DNA from: Caldilinea sp. CFX5
Lineage (GTDB): Bacteria; Chloroflexota; Anaerolineae; Caldilineales; Caldilineaceae
Reading direction: 5' to 3'
NCBI GenBank assembly: GCA_021405325.1
Contig: QWII01000158.1
Coordinates: forward strand, 1-29,309
Length of the DNA stretch: 29,309 nucleotides
Under the pieces are notes generated by a model that saw only the letters and a list, made by a program, of their open reading frames with translations, had not been told where the DNA came from and did not search any database. The translations under genes and the position numbers were made by a program. Positions 7,945-15,552 of the stretch are shown here, in pieces (position 1 is the stretch's first letter; every line of letters begins with the position of its first letter).

Positions 7945-10557
7945 ATGATGTACGATCACAAGCAAATTCAAGCGTTGCTTATTACCTATGGGGAGTTAGA
8001 TGACACTACCCGCCGGCAGATCGATGAGCATCTAGCCCACTGTCCTGCCTGTGCGGCCGCCCTCGCCGCCCATCGGCAAACCGATCATCTCCTGCGCACC
8101 TGGACGGCGCAAAAGGAACAGCAGTTGCGGCAGCAGCCAACCTGGTCAACCAGCACGCCACCGCTACGTGTGCGACAGGTTATGCAACGTGCCCGCACGC
8201 CCAGGCGCGATCATTGGTTCTTTTACCTGGCCCGTTTGCGCACGCCATTTCTACAAGCAAGCGTGGCTGGGGTACTCCTGGTTTTGCTGGGCATGTTGGT
8301 CTTCAATTTCAGCCGTCGGTTGCCGGTGGTTGAGCCTGGACGTGTGGCAACCACAACAACACCGCCAGCTCTGTCAGCCACTCCGCAACAAACGACCATT
8401 CGCTTTGCGCTCCCGCGCTACCAGAAAGGGAATACTTTCGCCTTTGTCTACGAATTTGAAGCGGCCAATCCTGATCTGCAAGTCGAACTTGTTACCTTTG
8501 AAACCATTCTCAACATCGATGATCTGCATTGGCTCGACCCCGACTCTGCTGCCAAAGTTGCCGCCAGTGCGGATGTGATTGCCGGTATTGTTGACCATTC
8601 AATGGTTGAAGCTGGTCTTGTGCGCGATTTACGGCCGTTCATCCAAGCCGATGCCAACTTTACCGAAGAGGACTACTATCCTCATGCCCTTACCAGCTAT
8701 ACATGGCAGGGAGGACTTTGGGCGTTGCCTTCGGTGATGGATGTTTCGCTGCTCTTCTATGATAAGGATGCCTTTGATAAAGCCGGTGTGGCTTACCCTA
8801 AAGTAGGCTGGACTTGGGAAGACTTTGCCGCGACGGCGCAAGCTGTCACTTTGCGTAAGGGGGAAGAAGTCCAACAGTGGGGCTATGTCGAAAGTTGGTA
8901 CTCACCCCAACAATTTATTGAAAGTCAAGCCGGGCCATTCTTTGATGAGCGCACCACACCCGCAACTTCACGTTTACTCCATCCGGCGGTGCTGGCTGCG
9001 CTGCAACGCTATACAGAGCTATACACGGTACGTGGTGCAAGTCCTTATCAGGCGCGCCCGACGACCGATACCTACACAGAATCACCCTTAATCAGCCAAG
9101 GGCGCGCAGCTATGTGGCCGGATTATTTATCCATGTGGCAGTGGCGCAAGGAGAGTCACGCCCAGTTGGGTGTGGTTCCTTACCCGCGCAATGGCAGCCA
9201 TACACGCAACTCACTGGTGCGTGTACATGAAGCGTTCGCGCTGAGTGCGCAAAGCGCCCACCCAGAAGCAGCCTGGCGTTGGTTGCATTTTCTCAGTACC
9301 AAGACAAGTCCTCCCTACATCACAACCGGCTTGTTGCCTGCCCGCAAATCAGTGGCGGCTGAACAGCAGATTTGGGAAAAGATGGACCCCGAACTGGCAA
9401 CGGCTGTGCGTTATGCCCTTGAGCATAGCTATGCCCCGTCCTATGTCTATCCAATTATGAACTCCGAAGCGATCTGGCACGCGCAAGAGACCGCCTTTGC
9501 CGCCATCTTGCAGGGGCAAAAACCGGTGGAAACCGCAATGGCGGAATGGCAGGCCGTCGTGCAGCAACAGGTATCAATAGTGACAGATCCGCCATCTGCC
9601 CAATGCCAGATCACTACACCAAGCGAGGGGGCAACCGTCAACGGCACCATAATCCTACAGGGAACGGCGACGAATCCAAACTTTGCCTACTATCAGGTAC
9701 TCTATGCGTCCGGTCATGGCAATGATGAACCACTGAACTTTTTATTTCAGGAAAGTCAACCGGTGCAAGAGGGTGTATTGGGGGGCTTTGACAGCACAAT
9801 TGTCCCCGATGGCCCGTATACGTTGAGCTTGCGTGTCGTTGACCAGTCGAGCAATTACGTTGAATGTCTGGCGCATATCGTCGTACAACAACAAGCATCG
9901 GCTGTGACGAATCCCTCACCAGCCCGCTGTCTGGCGCGAGATGCAACAATTACCGCACCAGCCGAAGGCGCAACGGTCAGCGGGGTCGTGACCATACGGG
10001 GAACAGCGACTGATCCGTCCTTTGCCTACTACCATGTGCTCTATAAGTCAAGGAATGGCAACAATAAAGATTGGGGCTTTCTTTTTGAGGAAAAAGAAGC
10101 TGTACAAGAGGGTGTGCTGGGGCGCTTTGACAGCACCATCCTCCCCGATGGGCCGTATACTTTGAGCTTGCGCGTCGTTGATCAATCGGGCAACTATGCT
10201 GAATGTTTGATGAACATTGTCGTACAACAACAAACACTGGCTGTGTCCACTCCGCCGCCAGCGCAATGCCAGATCACCACGCCAACCGAGGGGGCCACTG
10301 TCAGTGGGGCAGTGATGATCAAGGGAACGGCTGCGCATCCGTCTTTTGTCTACTACGCGATAACTTATACACCGGGCCATGACGCAACTGAAGCGGGAAT
10401 CTATCTAGCCGGTAATAACCAGCCTGTACAAAATGGCGAATTAGGTGGCTTTACCAGTAAAAATGTACCCAACGGCCCTTATACATTGGTCTTGCGTGTT
10501 GTCGATCAGACCGGCAATTTCGTCACCTGTCAAGTGAACATCGAAGTTCGCAATTAA
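7945..10557 (+). CDS. Transmembrane anti-sigma factor fused to an extracellular solute-binding domain and three Ig-like repeats
   Basis: The 870-residue protein combines four parts. Residues 1-50 are a zinc-binding anti-sigma domain with H29-x3-C33-x2-C36, the usual cytoplasmic clamp on ECF sigma factors. Residues 102-122 form one membrane helix after a basic stretch. Residues about 150-540 are a complete family-1 (sugar-type) ABC solute-binding domain. From residue 554 come three repeats of about 105 residues starting at C554, C662 and C775. Each repeat has a second cysteine near its end and resembles a bacterial Ig-like fold. AGGGGAGAG precedes the start, and the gene is coupled to the sigma gene by a 1-nt gap. 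The architecture suggests that ligand or wall polymer binding outside controls release of the sigma factor inside, comparable in principle to RsgI-type anti-sigma factors with carbohydrate-binding domains. That signalling role is inference; the domain calls are firm. Confidence 0.88.
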   Translation: MMYDHKQIQALLITYGELDDTTRRQIDEHLAHCPACAAALAAHRQTDHLLRTWTAQKEQQLRQQPTWSTSTPPLRVRQVMQRARTPRRDHWFFYLARLRTPFLQASVAGVLLVLLGMLVFNFSRRLPVVEPGRVATTTTPPALSATPQQTTIRFALPRYQKGNTFAFVYEFEAANPDLQVELVTFETILNIDDLHWLDPDSAAKVAASADVIAGIVDHSMVEAGLVRDLRPFIQADANFTEEDYYPHALTSYTWQGGLWALPSVMDVSLLFYDKDAFDKAGVAYPKVGWTWEDFAATAQAVTLRKGEEVQQWGYVESWYSPQQFIESQAGPFFDERTTPATSRLLHPAVLAALQRYTELYTVRGASPYQARPTTDTYTESPLISQGRAAMWPDYLSMWQWRKESHAQLGVVPYPRNGSHTRNSLVRVHEAFALSAQSAHPEAAWRWLHFLSTKTSPPYITTGLLPARKSVAAEQQIWEKMDPELATAVRYALEHSYAPSYVYPIMNSEAIWHAQETAFAAILQGQKPVETAMAEWQAVVQQQVSIVTDPPSAQCQITTPSEGATVNGTIILQGTATNPNFAYYQVLYASGHGNDEPLNFLFQESQPVQEGVLGGFDSTIVPDGPYTLSLRVVDQSSNYVECLAHIVVQQQASAVTNPSPARCLARDATITAPAEGATVSGVVTIRGTATDPSFAYYHVLYKSRNGNNKDWGFLFEEKEAVQEGVLGRFDSTILPDGPYTLSLRVVDQSGNYAECLMNIVVQQQTLAVSTPPPAQCQITTPTEGATVSGAVMIKGTAAHPSFVYYAITYTPGHDATEAGIYLAGNNQPVQNGELGGFTSKNVPNGPYTLVLRVVDQTGNFVTCQVNIEVRN

Positions 10558-10571
10558 GTGGTTGTTTCAAC

Positions 10572-10608
10572 CCTGTTCGTAGCCGGTCTGGGACTAGCTA
10601 CGAACAGG
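10572..10608. terminator. Hairpin terminator between converging genes
   Basis: Exact 12-bp arms (10572-10583 and 10597-10608) close a 13-nt loop, 15 bp after the anti-sigma stop and 17 bp before the dehydratase small-subunit stop. The tail CTTTG is only weakly T-rich, so termination is likely but not certain. Confidence 0.55.
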
Positions 10609-10624
10609 CTTTGTCGTGGGGTAA

Positions 10625-11047
10625 TCAACGCGACCGTTTTAACAGATTGCGTTGACGATAAACCTCCGCTGCCTCGCGTACCATTGCGGCGGTTGTGACT
10701 GCGCTATAGCGACTTTCCAGTGCCGTCGCCATCTCTTGCAACTGGTCATAGGTCGAGCGTCCGGGCCGCATAATTTCATACATGCGCAACAATTCGTCGT
10801 TGGGTACGGCGGTCAACTCCGCAGCGCGAGTCAAATTCTCCGCCAGTTGGGTAAAGCCGGCCCCTTGCGCCACTGCCGCCTGCGCCCGCAACGTCTCCGC
10901 CCCAATGCGCAAATCTGCCGGCGACAACTCCCCCAGCGTCGCCAACCCAATCGCTGCTGCCGGCCGCCCACTCGCCGCCCGCAACGCCCCTGCTTCCTGC
11001 TCCATCAACGGATAATTGTTCTGCCTCTCATCCACAGCGCCACCCAT
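10625..11047 (-). CDS. pduE: B12-dependent diol/glycerol dehydratase small subunit
   Basis: This is the small (gamma) subunit of adenosylcobalamin-dependent propanediol or glycerol dehydratase, which removes water from 1,2-diols to give aldehydes. The 140 residues match the family, with the conserved stretch AELTAVPNDELLRMYEIMRP, a typical C-terminal helix and the YPLMEQ-like N-terminal segment. It is slightly shorter than enterobacterial PduE. It lies 35 bp downstream of the fused large/medium subunit, so the two should form one enzyme. No strong Shine-Dalgarno is present. The upstream spacer is a purine-rich 8-bp repeat in the mRNA (AAGAAG/AGGAAG) that could serve instead. The substrate (glycerol, propanediol or a sugar-derived diol) cannot be told from sequence. 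Confidence 0.88.
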   Translation of the reverse strand: MGGAVDERQNNYPLMEQEAGALRAASGRPAAAIGLATLGELSPADLRIGAETLRAQAAVAQGAGFTQLAENLTRAAELTAVPNDELLRMYEIMRPGRSTYDQLQEMATALESRYSAVTTAAMVREAAEVYRQRNLLKRSR

Positions 11048-11079
11048 TCTTCTTGTCTTCCTGTCTTCTTGTCTTCTGC
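11048..11079. repeat. Four-copy 8-bp repeat array between dehydratase genes
   Basis: Four consecutive octamers of the TCTTCTTG type fill the 35-bp space between the two dehydratase genes. On the transcribed strand they read as purine-rich AAGAAG/AGGAAG and reach the small-subunit start codon. Confidence 0.75.
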
Positions 11080-11082
11080 CTT

Positions 11083-13314
11083 CTAAACCTCAGGTTCCCA
11101 ATCAAAGAACAACTCACTCGGCGGCTCATCGGTGATCGCTTCGGTTTCGCGCCGGTGGAGGAGCGCCGTCTTGACGATCAGCTTCAAGCGCGCCCAGTTG
11201 TCGATCTTCACGCCGACCGGCTTGGTCGCTTCGCCTTTGGCATAACGCGCCGCGTTGCGGCCAATCGCCTCGTAGGTTTCCAGCGTCAGGCTGGGCGATT
11301 GGGGGAAAAGTTCGAGATTGTTGAGGCGGGCCAGCCCCTTCTTGTGGATAATCGTCGTGCCGCGCGACTGGATGCCAATGCTGATGCCCGACCCGCTCAT
11401 CTCCGCGCCAATCTGGCCGATGGCAGCGCAGTCGGAGGTGTGATGCACCTTGACCACACGCGCAATCAACCCTTCCTTGGCAACGCCGGTGAGGATCGCT
11501 TCCAACACGGCCTGGTGATCCAGCCCGCCGATGGTGCGGGTCAATTCGCGGTTAAAGGCCGGCCCCACCGCCACGATCACCTCTTTGCGTGTGCCATCTT
11601 TGGCCGGGCCGACATCGACCAGTTTCGGGCTGGGGTCGCCGATCTGCGGATTGATAAAATCACGCGGCGATTTGGCTTGGGGAATGCGTTGGATTTCGTC
11701 CCAGCGTTCGCCTTGCAAGCGATAGCCAGTGCTGGGGCCGGTGTAGTCATTGACATCGTTGATACCACTCAGGACATGGAAATTACGGTCAAAGATCGCC
11801 GCCGGTTGCAGATAGTCGCCGGCAATGCGTTGGCGTCCCATTTCCAGTAGGTTGTGTGCAGTCTTGGTAAAGCCGCGCTTTTGCAGAGCAGCGACGACCG
11901 TCAACATATTCTGGTCGCCGGCCAGGAAACGGTCAGCGGCGGCCAGGTCAGCGACAAGGTCGCGATCCTGCATGTCGTCGCTGCTGTGACCGGCGGTGGC
12001 GGCGTCCACTTCGGCATCGGTAATCGGCGGGAAGCCCAACTCGGCGTAGACCGCTTGAATCGCCTGCGCACCCTGACGGCGAATCGCCAGCGCTTCCTCT
12101 TCGGTAATGGGGCGCAGACCGGCATCGACCTGCATGTCGCGCTGGAGGACGTTGTAGTCGTCAAAATCTTCGGCGTCATAGTTGCCGCCGCCAAAGAGGT
12201 TGTCCCGCTTGGGGACGGCGCTGTAACCGGAGTGAATAAAATCGGTGCCAGGGATGAACTGGCACATGAGCTTGGCCGTCTTGCGAATGGCGGAATGGGA
12301 GGCCAGCGCATCATTGCCGGAAGCGCATTCCAGCCCCAACATGGAGGCAATCAAATTTTCCGCCAGCACGGCGCGCACACCGCCCGGCAACGCTTCGGGC
12401 AGGGCGATACAGGAGATGGATCCGTTTTGCACCCCCTGGCTCCCCGCCCCACGCGTCACCAATAGACAGCGCGCTTCCAGATAAAGCATCGAACATTGCT
12501 CGGCATTGCCCATGAGCGCTTCCGACCCGGTGCCGGAGGTAAAGCGCACTTTGACGCCCCGCGACGCATAGGCCGATGCCAGGAACGCTTTTGACCAGGG
12601 CGTATCATCGCCATCGGCAAAGGTGCGTTCGGTGCCGTAGACGGAGAGCGTTTCGGCGTAGGTGGTCAACCCCTTCATCGCCAGTTGCAGACTGAGCCGT
12701 TCTTCCACGGCGCATTGAGTCAAGACGCCGCCCCGTCCCGTCTGCGTGCCGACCAGGATAGCGAGGGCGTTGAAGGGGGCGTTGCGCGCTACGCGCACGG
12801 TCGTTTCTACTTCGGCAAAGCCACGTAACGCCGCTTCAGCGGCGTCGGCGGCCAGTAACGCCGGGTGTTCTTTCCAGTTGGTGACATGGGCCTGGTTGGC
12901 CGGCGTGCGGCGCACGCGCATCTTCGCCAGCCCCATCATCATCTCCAACACATTCATGTGGCGCATGATGTCGCAAAGCTTGGCTGGCGTGCAGCCCTCG
13001 ACCAGCCGGCGCACCTCCCGCTGGCTCACGTTGATGTCCACCAACATGCGGGCGATGTGGGCCGAAGGGGTCGCCATTGCTTCTTCGGCGACGGCCAGGT
13101 TGAGTGCATGGTCAGCGATCCAGAGATCAATGGCATCAAAGTCGGTGCGCGCTTTGCCATCCAGTTCGACGACGATCCCATCGGCCAGGCGCAGGCTCGG
13201 TTGGGGGTCATAGGGGCTGTCGGTGACGATCAAGCCCGCTTCGGCCCACGGCTCGACAAAGGTCTCTTTGTTGATGTCGCGATCGGCTAATACTTGAAAA
13301 CGTTTTGAGTGCAT
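11083..13314 (-). CDS. pduCD: Fused large+medium subunit of B12-dependent diol/glycerol dehydratase
   Basis: The 743 residues join a complete large (alpha) subunit, about 1-555, to a medium (beta) subunit, about 575-743. The alpha half aligns without gaps through the catalytic barrel. Q141, H143, E170, E221, Q296, D335 and S362 occupy the same positions, with the same numbering, as the substrate- and K+-binding residues known for the Klebsiella enzyme. The beta half carries GSGISIGIQS and LSNLELFPQ-like segments but lacks the N-terminal extension that targets PduD to microcompartments, so a soluble enzyme is likely. Its start overlaps no strong Shine-Dalgarno and lies 4 nt after the Uma2 gene, suggesting translational coupling. 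The reactivating factor (DdrA/B type) and aldehyde or alcohol dehydrogenases are absent from the window. The fusion is genuine reading-frame continuity with no stop or frameshift. Confidence 0.93.
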   Translation of the reverse strand: MHSKRFQVLADRDINKETFVEPWAEAGLIVTDSPYDPQPSLRLADGIVVELDGKARTDFDAIDLWIADHALNLAVAEEAMATPSAHIARMLVDINVSQREVRRLVEGCTPAKLCDIMRHMNVLEMMMGLAKMRVRRTPANQAHVTNWKEHPALLAADAAEAALRGFAEVETTVRVARNAPFNALAILVGTQTGRGGVLTQCAVEERLSLQLAMKGLTTYAETLSVYGTERTFADGDDTPWSKAFLASAYASRGVKVRFTSGTGSEALMGNAEQCSMLYLEARCLLVTRGAGSQGVQNGSISCIALPEALPGGVRAVLAENLIASMLGLECASGNDALASHSAIRKTAKLMCQFIPGTDFIHSGYSAVPKRDNLFGGGNYDAEDFDDYNVLQRDMQVDAGLRPITEEEALAIRRQGAQAIQAVYAELGFPPITDAEVDAATAGHSSDDMQDRDLVADLAAADRFLAGDQNMLTVVAALQKRGFTKTAHNLLEMGRQRIAGDYLQPAAIFDRNFHVLSGINDVNDYTGPSTGYRLQGERWDEIQRIPQAKSPRDFINPQIGDPSPKLVDVGPAKDGTRKEVIVAVGPAFNRELTRTIGGLDHQAVLEAILTGVAKEGLIARVVKVHHTSDCAAIGQIGAEMSGSGISIGIQSRGTTIIHKKGLARLNNLELFPQSPSLTLETYEAIGRNAARYAKGEATKPVGVKIDNWARLKLIVKTALLHRRETEAITDEPPSELFFDWEPEV

Positions 13315-13318
13315 GGTG

Positions 13319-14197
13319 TTATTCCAAATCTTCGCTTAGGCCCAGGGCGCGTAGGCGTGCAGCGAGTTTTGCAGCGCGTTGCTCTGCTTGCTCCGCCCGC
13401 AACTGCTCCTGCTTCGCCCGTTGCTCTGCTTGCTCCGCTCGTTGCCGCTCTGCCTGGTATTCTGGTAAGATGAAGCCACGATAGACTTCATCTTCCACCA
13501 GGTCAACCAGACGTGGCTTACGCGTCAAGTCGGCAATGCGGAATTGAAACCCTGGTAATGCTTCCGAGCGAATAATTTGCTCTGGTCCGGCGTCGATCTC
13601 TTCATATTTGCCGGCGGCATTACGGCGGTAGAAGGCACGATGCTCGCCGCTGGGATCGAGAATAAAATATTCGTGGAAACCGATGATTTCATACTCGCCT
13701 TTTTTCACGACCGTATCACGCTCGATGTCATCTTCACTAGAGTCGGAGAGCGCTTCAATACAAAGGTCGCAAATGCCCCGGTAGGTGCGATCATCATCGT
13801 GCAGCGTCAACGTATTGTCATTGCGAACAATAAAGAGATCCGGTTTGCGAATGGTGGTTTTGTGCGGTAAGTTCAGGCGAACGCCAAATTCCAATCCCGC
13901 TTTCTTTGCAATTGGATTTACTTCAAGAAACTCTCGCACCAAATCATTGAACCAATCATAGGATGAATATTGCTTTAAGTCGGACACGGGGACTTCCTCT
14001 AGGATGCCGTTGTTCCATTCGTAGTTGAAGTAGGGGTGATCGTAATAGTCACGCCAATACTCTTCTTCCGTTACATACTTGCCGGCTTCTGAGCGTGGTT
14101 CAAGTCGATCAAGCGTTGCCACACCGTTCAGGTGGTGCGCTTGCTCCTGCTTGCTATGACCATTCCGACCAATCACTTCTTTGAATTTGATTGCCAT
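13319..14197 (-). CDS. Uma2 family (DUF820) putative nuclease with C-terminal coiled coil
   Basis: This family has a PD-(D/E)XK nuclease fold and is abundant in cyanobacteria and Chloroflexota; its biological role is unknown. The core is visible: E60 region (YEWNNGILEE), P119-D120 in RKPDLFIV, E148 in CIEALS, and K165/K166 before GEYEI. The last 45 residues are a predicted coiled coil built of AERQRAEQAEQR-like repeats. Codon 1 of the longest frame is a TTG at 14203. I chose ATG 14197 because CCTCCT on the plus strand (14204-14209, AGGAGG in mRNA) is 6 nt upstream. It is 78 bp downstream of the SDR gene and 4 nt upstream of the dehydratase. It is therefore probably cotranscribed with metabolic genes to which it has no obvious link. 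Confidence 0.88.
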   Translation of the reverse strand: MAIKFKEVIGRNGHSKQEQAHHLNGVATLDRLEPRSEAGKYVTEEEYWRDYYDHPYFNYEWNNGILEEVPVSDLKQYSSYDWFNDLVREFLEVNPIAKKAGLEFGVRLNLPHKTTIRKPDLFIVRNDNTLTLHDDDRTYRGICDLCIEALSDSSEDDIERDTVVKKGEYEIIGFHEYFILDPSGEHRAFYRRNAAGKYEEIDAGPEQIIRSEALPGFQFRIADLTRKPRLVDLVEDEVYRGFILPEYQAERQRAEQAEQRAKQEQLRAEQAEQRAAKLAARLRALGLSEDLE

Positions 14198-14221
14198 TAC
14201 CAACCTCCTGGGGGTTCAACT

Positions 14222-14252
14222 TGCGCTATACTGGTAGCCATAGTATAGCGCA
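14222..14252. repeat. 11-bp-arm hairpin/palindrome before the Uma2 gene
   Basis: TGCGCTATACT (14222-14232) is exactly inverted at 14242-14252 with a 9-nt loop. There is no T-run after it in the direction of transcription. It overlaps the possible promoter below, so an operator is as likely as a terminator. Confidence 0.6.
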
Positions 14253-14270
14253 GGTGCATAACTAAAGCAA
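14242..14270 (-). promoter_or_regulatory. Possible sigma-70 promoter for Uma2-dehydratase genes
   Basis: On the minus strand, TTGCTT (14265-14270) and TATACT (14242-14247) are separated by 17 bp. The -10 box is good and the -35 box weak. The -10 box lies in one arm of the palindrome at 14222-14252. Confidence 0.3.
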
Positions 14271-14275
14271 TCCGA

Positions 14276-15037
14276 TTACATCGCCTTGACCGGCGGCGCA
14301 CCGGCCAGGGCAAAGGCGTCATCCTCCGGCGCATAGCCGATGTCGTTGCGCGCATCGGTCAGGTCGAGCCGTTTCCAGCGGTTGTTGGAAATGCCGTGGT
14401 AGACGCCGTACATGAGATCATCGTTGGCTTCGACGCTGGCCGTGACCAGCTTGGTCAAATCTTCCATCGTCAGGATGATGTCAATGTAGGGGTGGCTCAG
14501 GTCATAACGGTTGTCATAGTTGGGGTCTTGACCGGGGCGGTAGGAGACTGCGCCAAAGCGCAGGCAGATCGACGACAGTTTGTGGGTATGGGCATAGTAA
14601 CGGGCCAATGCTTCGCCCCAGCATTTGGTTGCGCCGTAGAGATTGATCGGGTAGACCGGCATGTTGGTCTGCACCTGCACCTCGGCCGGGTAGCCAAAGA
14701 CAGCGTTGATGCTGCTGGCAAAGACGATGCGCCGACAACCGGCTTGATGCGCCGCCTCAAAAGCGTTATAGGCGCCGATGACATTGTTGGGCAGCAGGCT
14801 CTCCCACGGCGCTTCCATGCGCGGGTCGGCCCCCAGGTGAATGACGGTGTCGATCCCGGTGCAGAGGGCGCGCACGGCGGCGAAATCCGCCAGGTTGGCC
14901 TCCACAAAAGGAAAACCGAAGGTCTCTTGCGGGGCGCGCACATCGGTCAACAACAAATCATACGTCTCTTTCCACTGGTTGGTTAAAAAGGAGCCAATGC
15001 GACCGGCCGCACCGGTGAGTAAAATTTTGCGTTTCAT
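14276..15037 (-). CDS. NAD-dependent SDR, uronate dehydrogenase-like
   Basis: This is an extended short-chain dehydrogenase/epimerase. The 253 residues show the N-terminal Rossmann motif TGAAGRIG (G9, G12, G15), D32 at the end of strand two (NAD rather than NADP preference), S108/S109 and the catalytic Y134-x3-K138 in LYGATKCWGE. The sequence VIHLGAD...NNVIGAYNAFEAA...RIVFASS resembles uronate dehydrogenase, which oxidises galacturonate or glucuronate to aldarolactones; a sugar epimerase is the alternative. ATG 15037 was chosen over an upstream start at 15079 because the Rossmann motif then lies at the usual distance from the N terminus. No clear Shine-Dalgarno supports either. It is the first gene of the minus-strand cluster with Uma2 and the diol dehydratase, which would fit sugar-acid or sugar-alcohol breakdown. 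Confidence 0.8.
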   Translation of the reverse strand: MKRKILLTGAAGRIGSFLTNQWKETYDLLLTDVRAPQETFGFPFVEANLADFAAVRALCTGIDTVIHLGADPRMEAPWESLLPNNVIGAYNAFEAAHQAGCRRIVFASSINAVFGYPAEVQVQTNMPVYPINLYGATKCWGEALARYYAHTHKLSSICLRFGAVSYRPGQDPNYDNRYDLSHPYIDIILTMEDLTKLVTASVEANDDLMYGVYHGISNNRWKRLDLTDARNDIGYAPEDDAFALAGAPPVKAM

Positions 15038-15199
15038 ACGGGTGAATACTTTCTGTTGGTCTTTTCCTATTGCGAACAATTTTATTTGAAGTCCGTTGAT
15101 CTTATCAAAAGCCGCCTATTCCGACAAGCCGAGGGATAAACTCGCTGGCGTAAGCGTTGGGTTTATGATCGCCGGGTTCATGAACATTAGGTAAATAAA
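15038..15199. other. Divergent intergenic DNA without a gene
   Basis: This is the start of the 515-bp gap between the SDR and zinc-importer genes. I see only short imperfect inverted words (GATAAAC near 15137 against GTTTATGATC near 15162) and no convincing promoter. The rest of the gap holds two hairpins and a palindrome, listed separately. Confidence 0.5.
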
Positions 15200-15279
15200 C
15201 CGGTAATCGTAGGTGCGGTTTGTAACCGCACTTGCTCCCTGGGAACCGTGCGGTTACAAACCGCACCTACGATTACCGG
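15200..15279. repeat. 32-bp-arm hairpin of the GTAGGTGCGG family
   Basis: 15200-15231 is exactly inverted at 15248-15279 around a 16-nt loop. The inner word is the same as in 4956-5028 and 29279-29304, whereas the loop differs. Each arm contains its own small hairpin. Confidence 0.9.
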
Positions 15280-15316
15280 CCGCCTCAGCGGCTAGTATCT
15301 CAGCCGCTGAGGCGGC
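15279..15316. repeat. 15-bp-arm GC-rich hairpin abutting the previous one
   Basis: GCCGCCTCAGCGGCT (15279-15293) is exactly inverted at 15302-15316 with an 8-nt loop. It shares base 15279 with the end of the preceding hairpin, so the two elements are stacked without a gap. Confidence 0.85.
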
Positions 15317-15409
15317 TTCTCGCTGTTAGACGGCAGTTTCAACTGCTCTATCCTTCCCCATTACCCCAAATGTTGTCATTCATACAATTTCCGCCAAGAT
15401 TGCGTGTCC

Positions 15410-15431
15410 TTATTGCAAAAATTTGTAATAA
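15410..15431. promoter_or_regulatory. Candidate metal-repressor operator upstream of the zinc importer
   Basis: TTATTGCAAA (15410-15419), two A's and TTTGTAATAA (15422-15431) form a 22-bp palindrome with one mismatched pair. AT-rich palindromes of this size upstream of ZnuA-like genes are typical Zur, Fur or MntR sites. The match to any one consensus is not close enough to name the regulator. Confidence 0.35.
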
Positions 15432-15552
15432 ACCGCACTTCATTCCCAACTATTAGAGGGTAGACTGTAGAACAAGTATTCGCCAACTTTGTTCTTGTTC
15501 AAACTCATTTCACGAACCATTCCCCATTTTCCAAGTAAGGAGATTCCACCAC

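Noticed and set aside
11053..12465. Plus-strand open frames opposite the dehydratase
   Set aside because: The minus-strand dehydratase is certain from catalytic residues; these frames show no family features.
10625..13314. Propanediol-utilisation microcompartment operon
   Set aside because: No shell protein, reactivase or aldehyde dehydrogenase genes, and the medium subunit lacks the targeting extension.
15080..15199. Riboswitch or structured leader for the SDR gene
   Set aside because: Only short imperfect inverted words are visible; they match no riboswitch class I can recognise.
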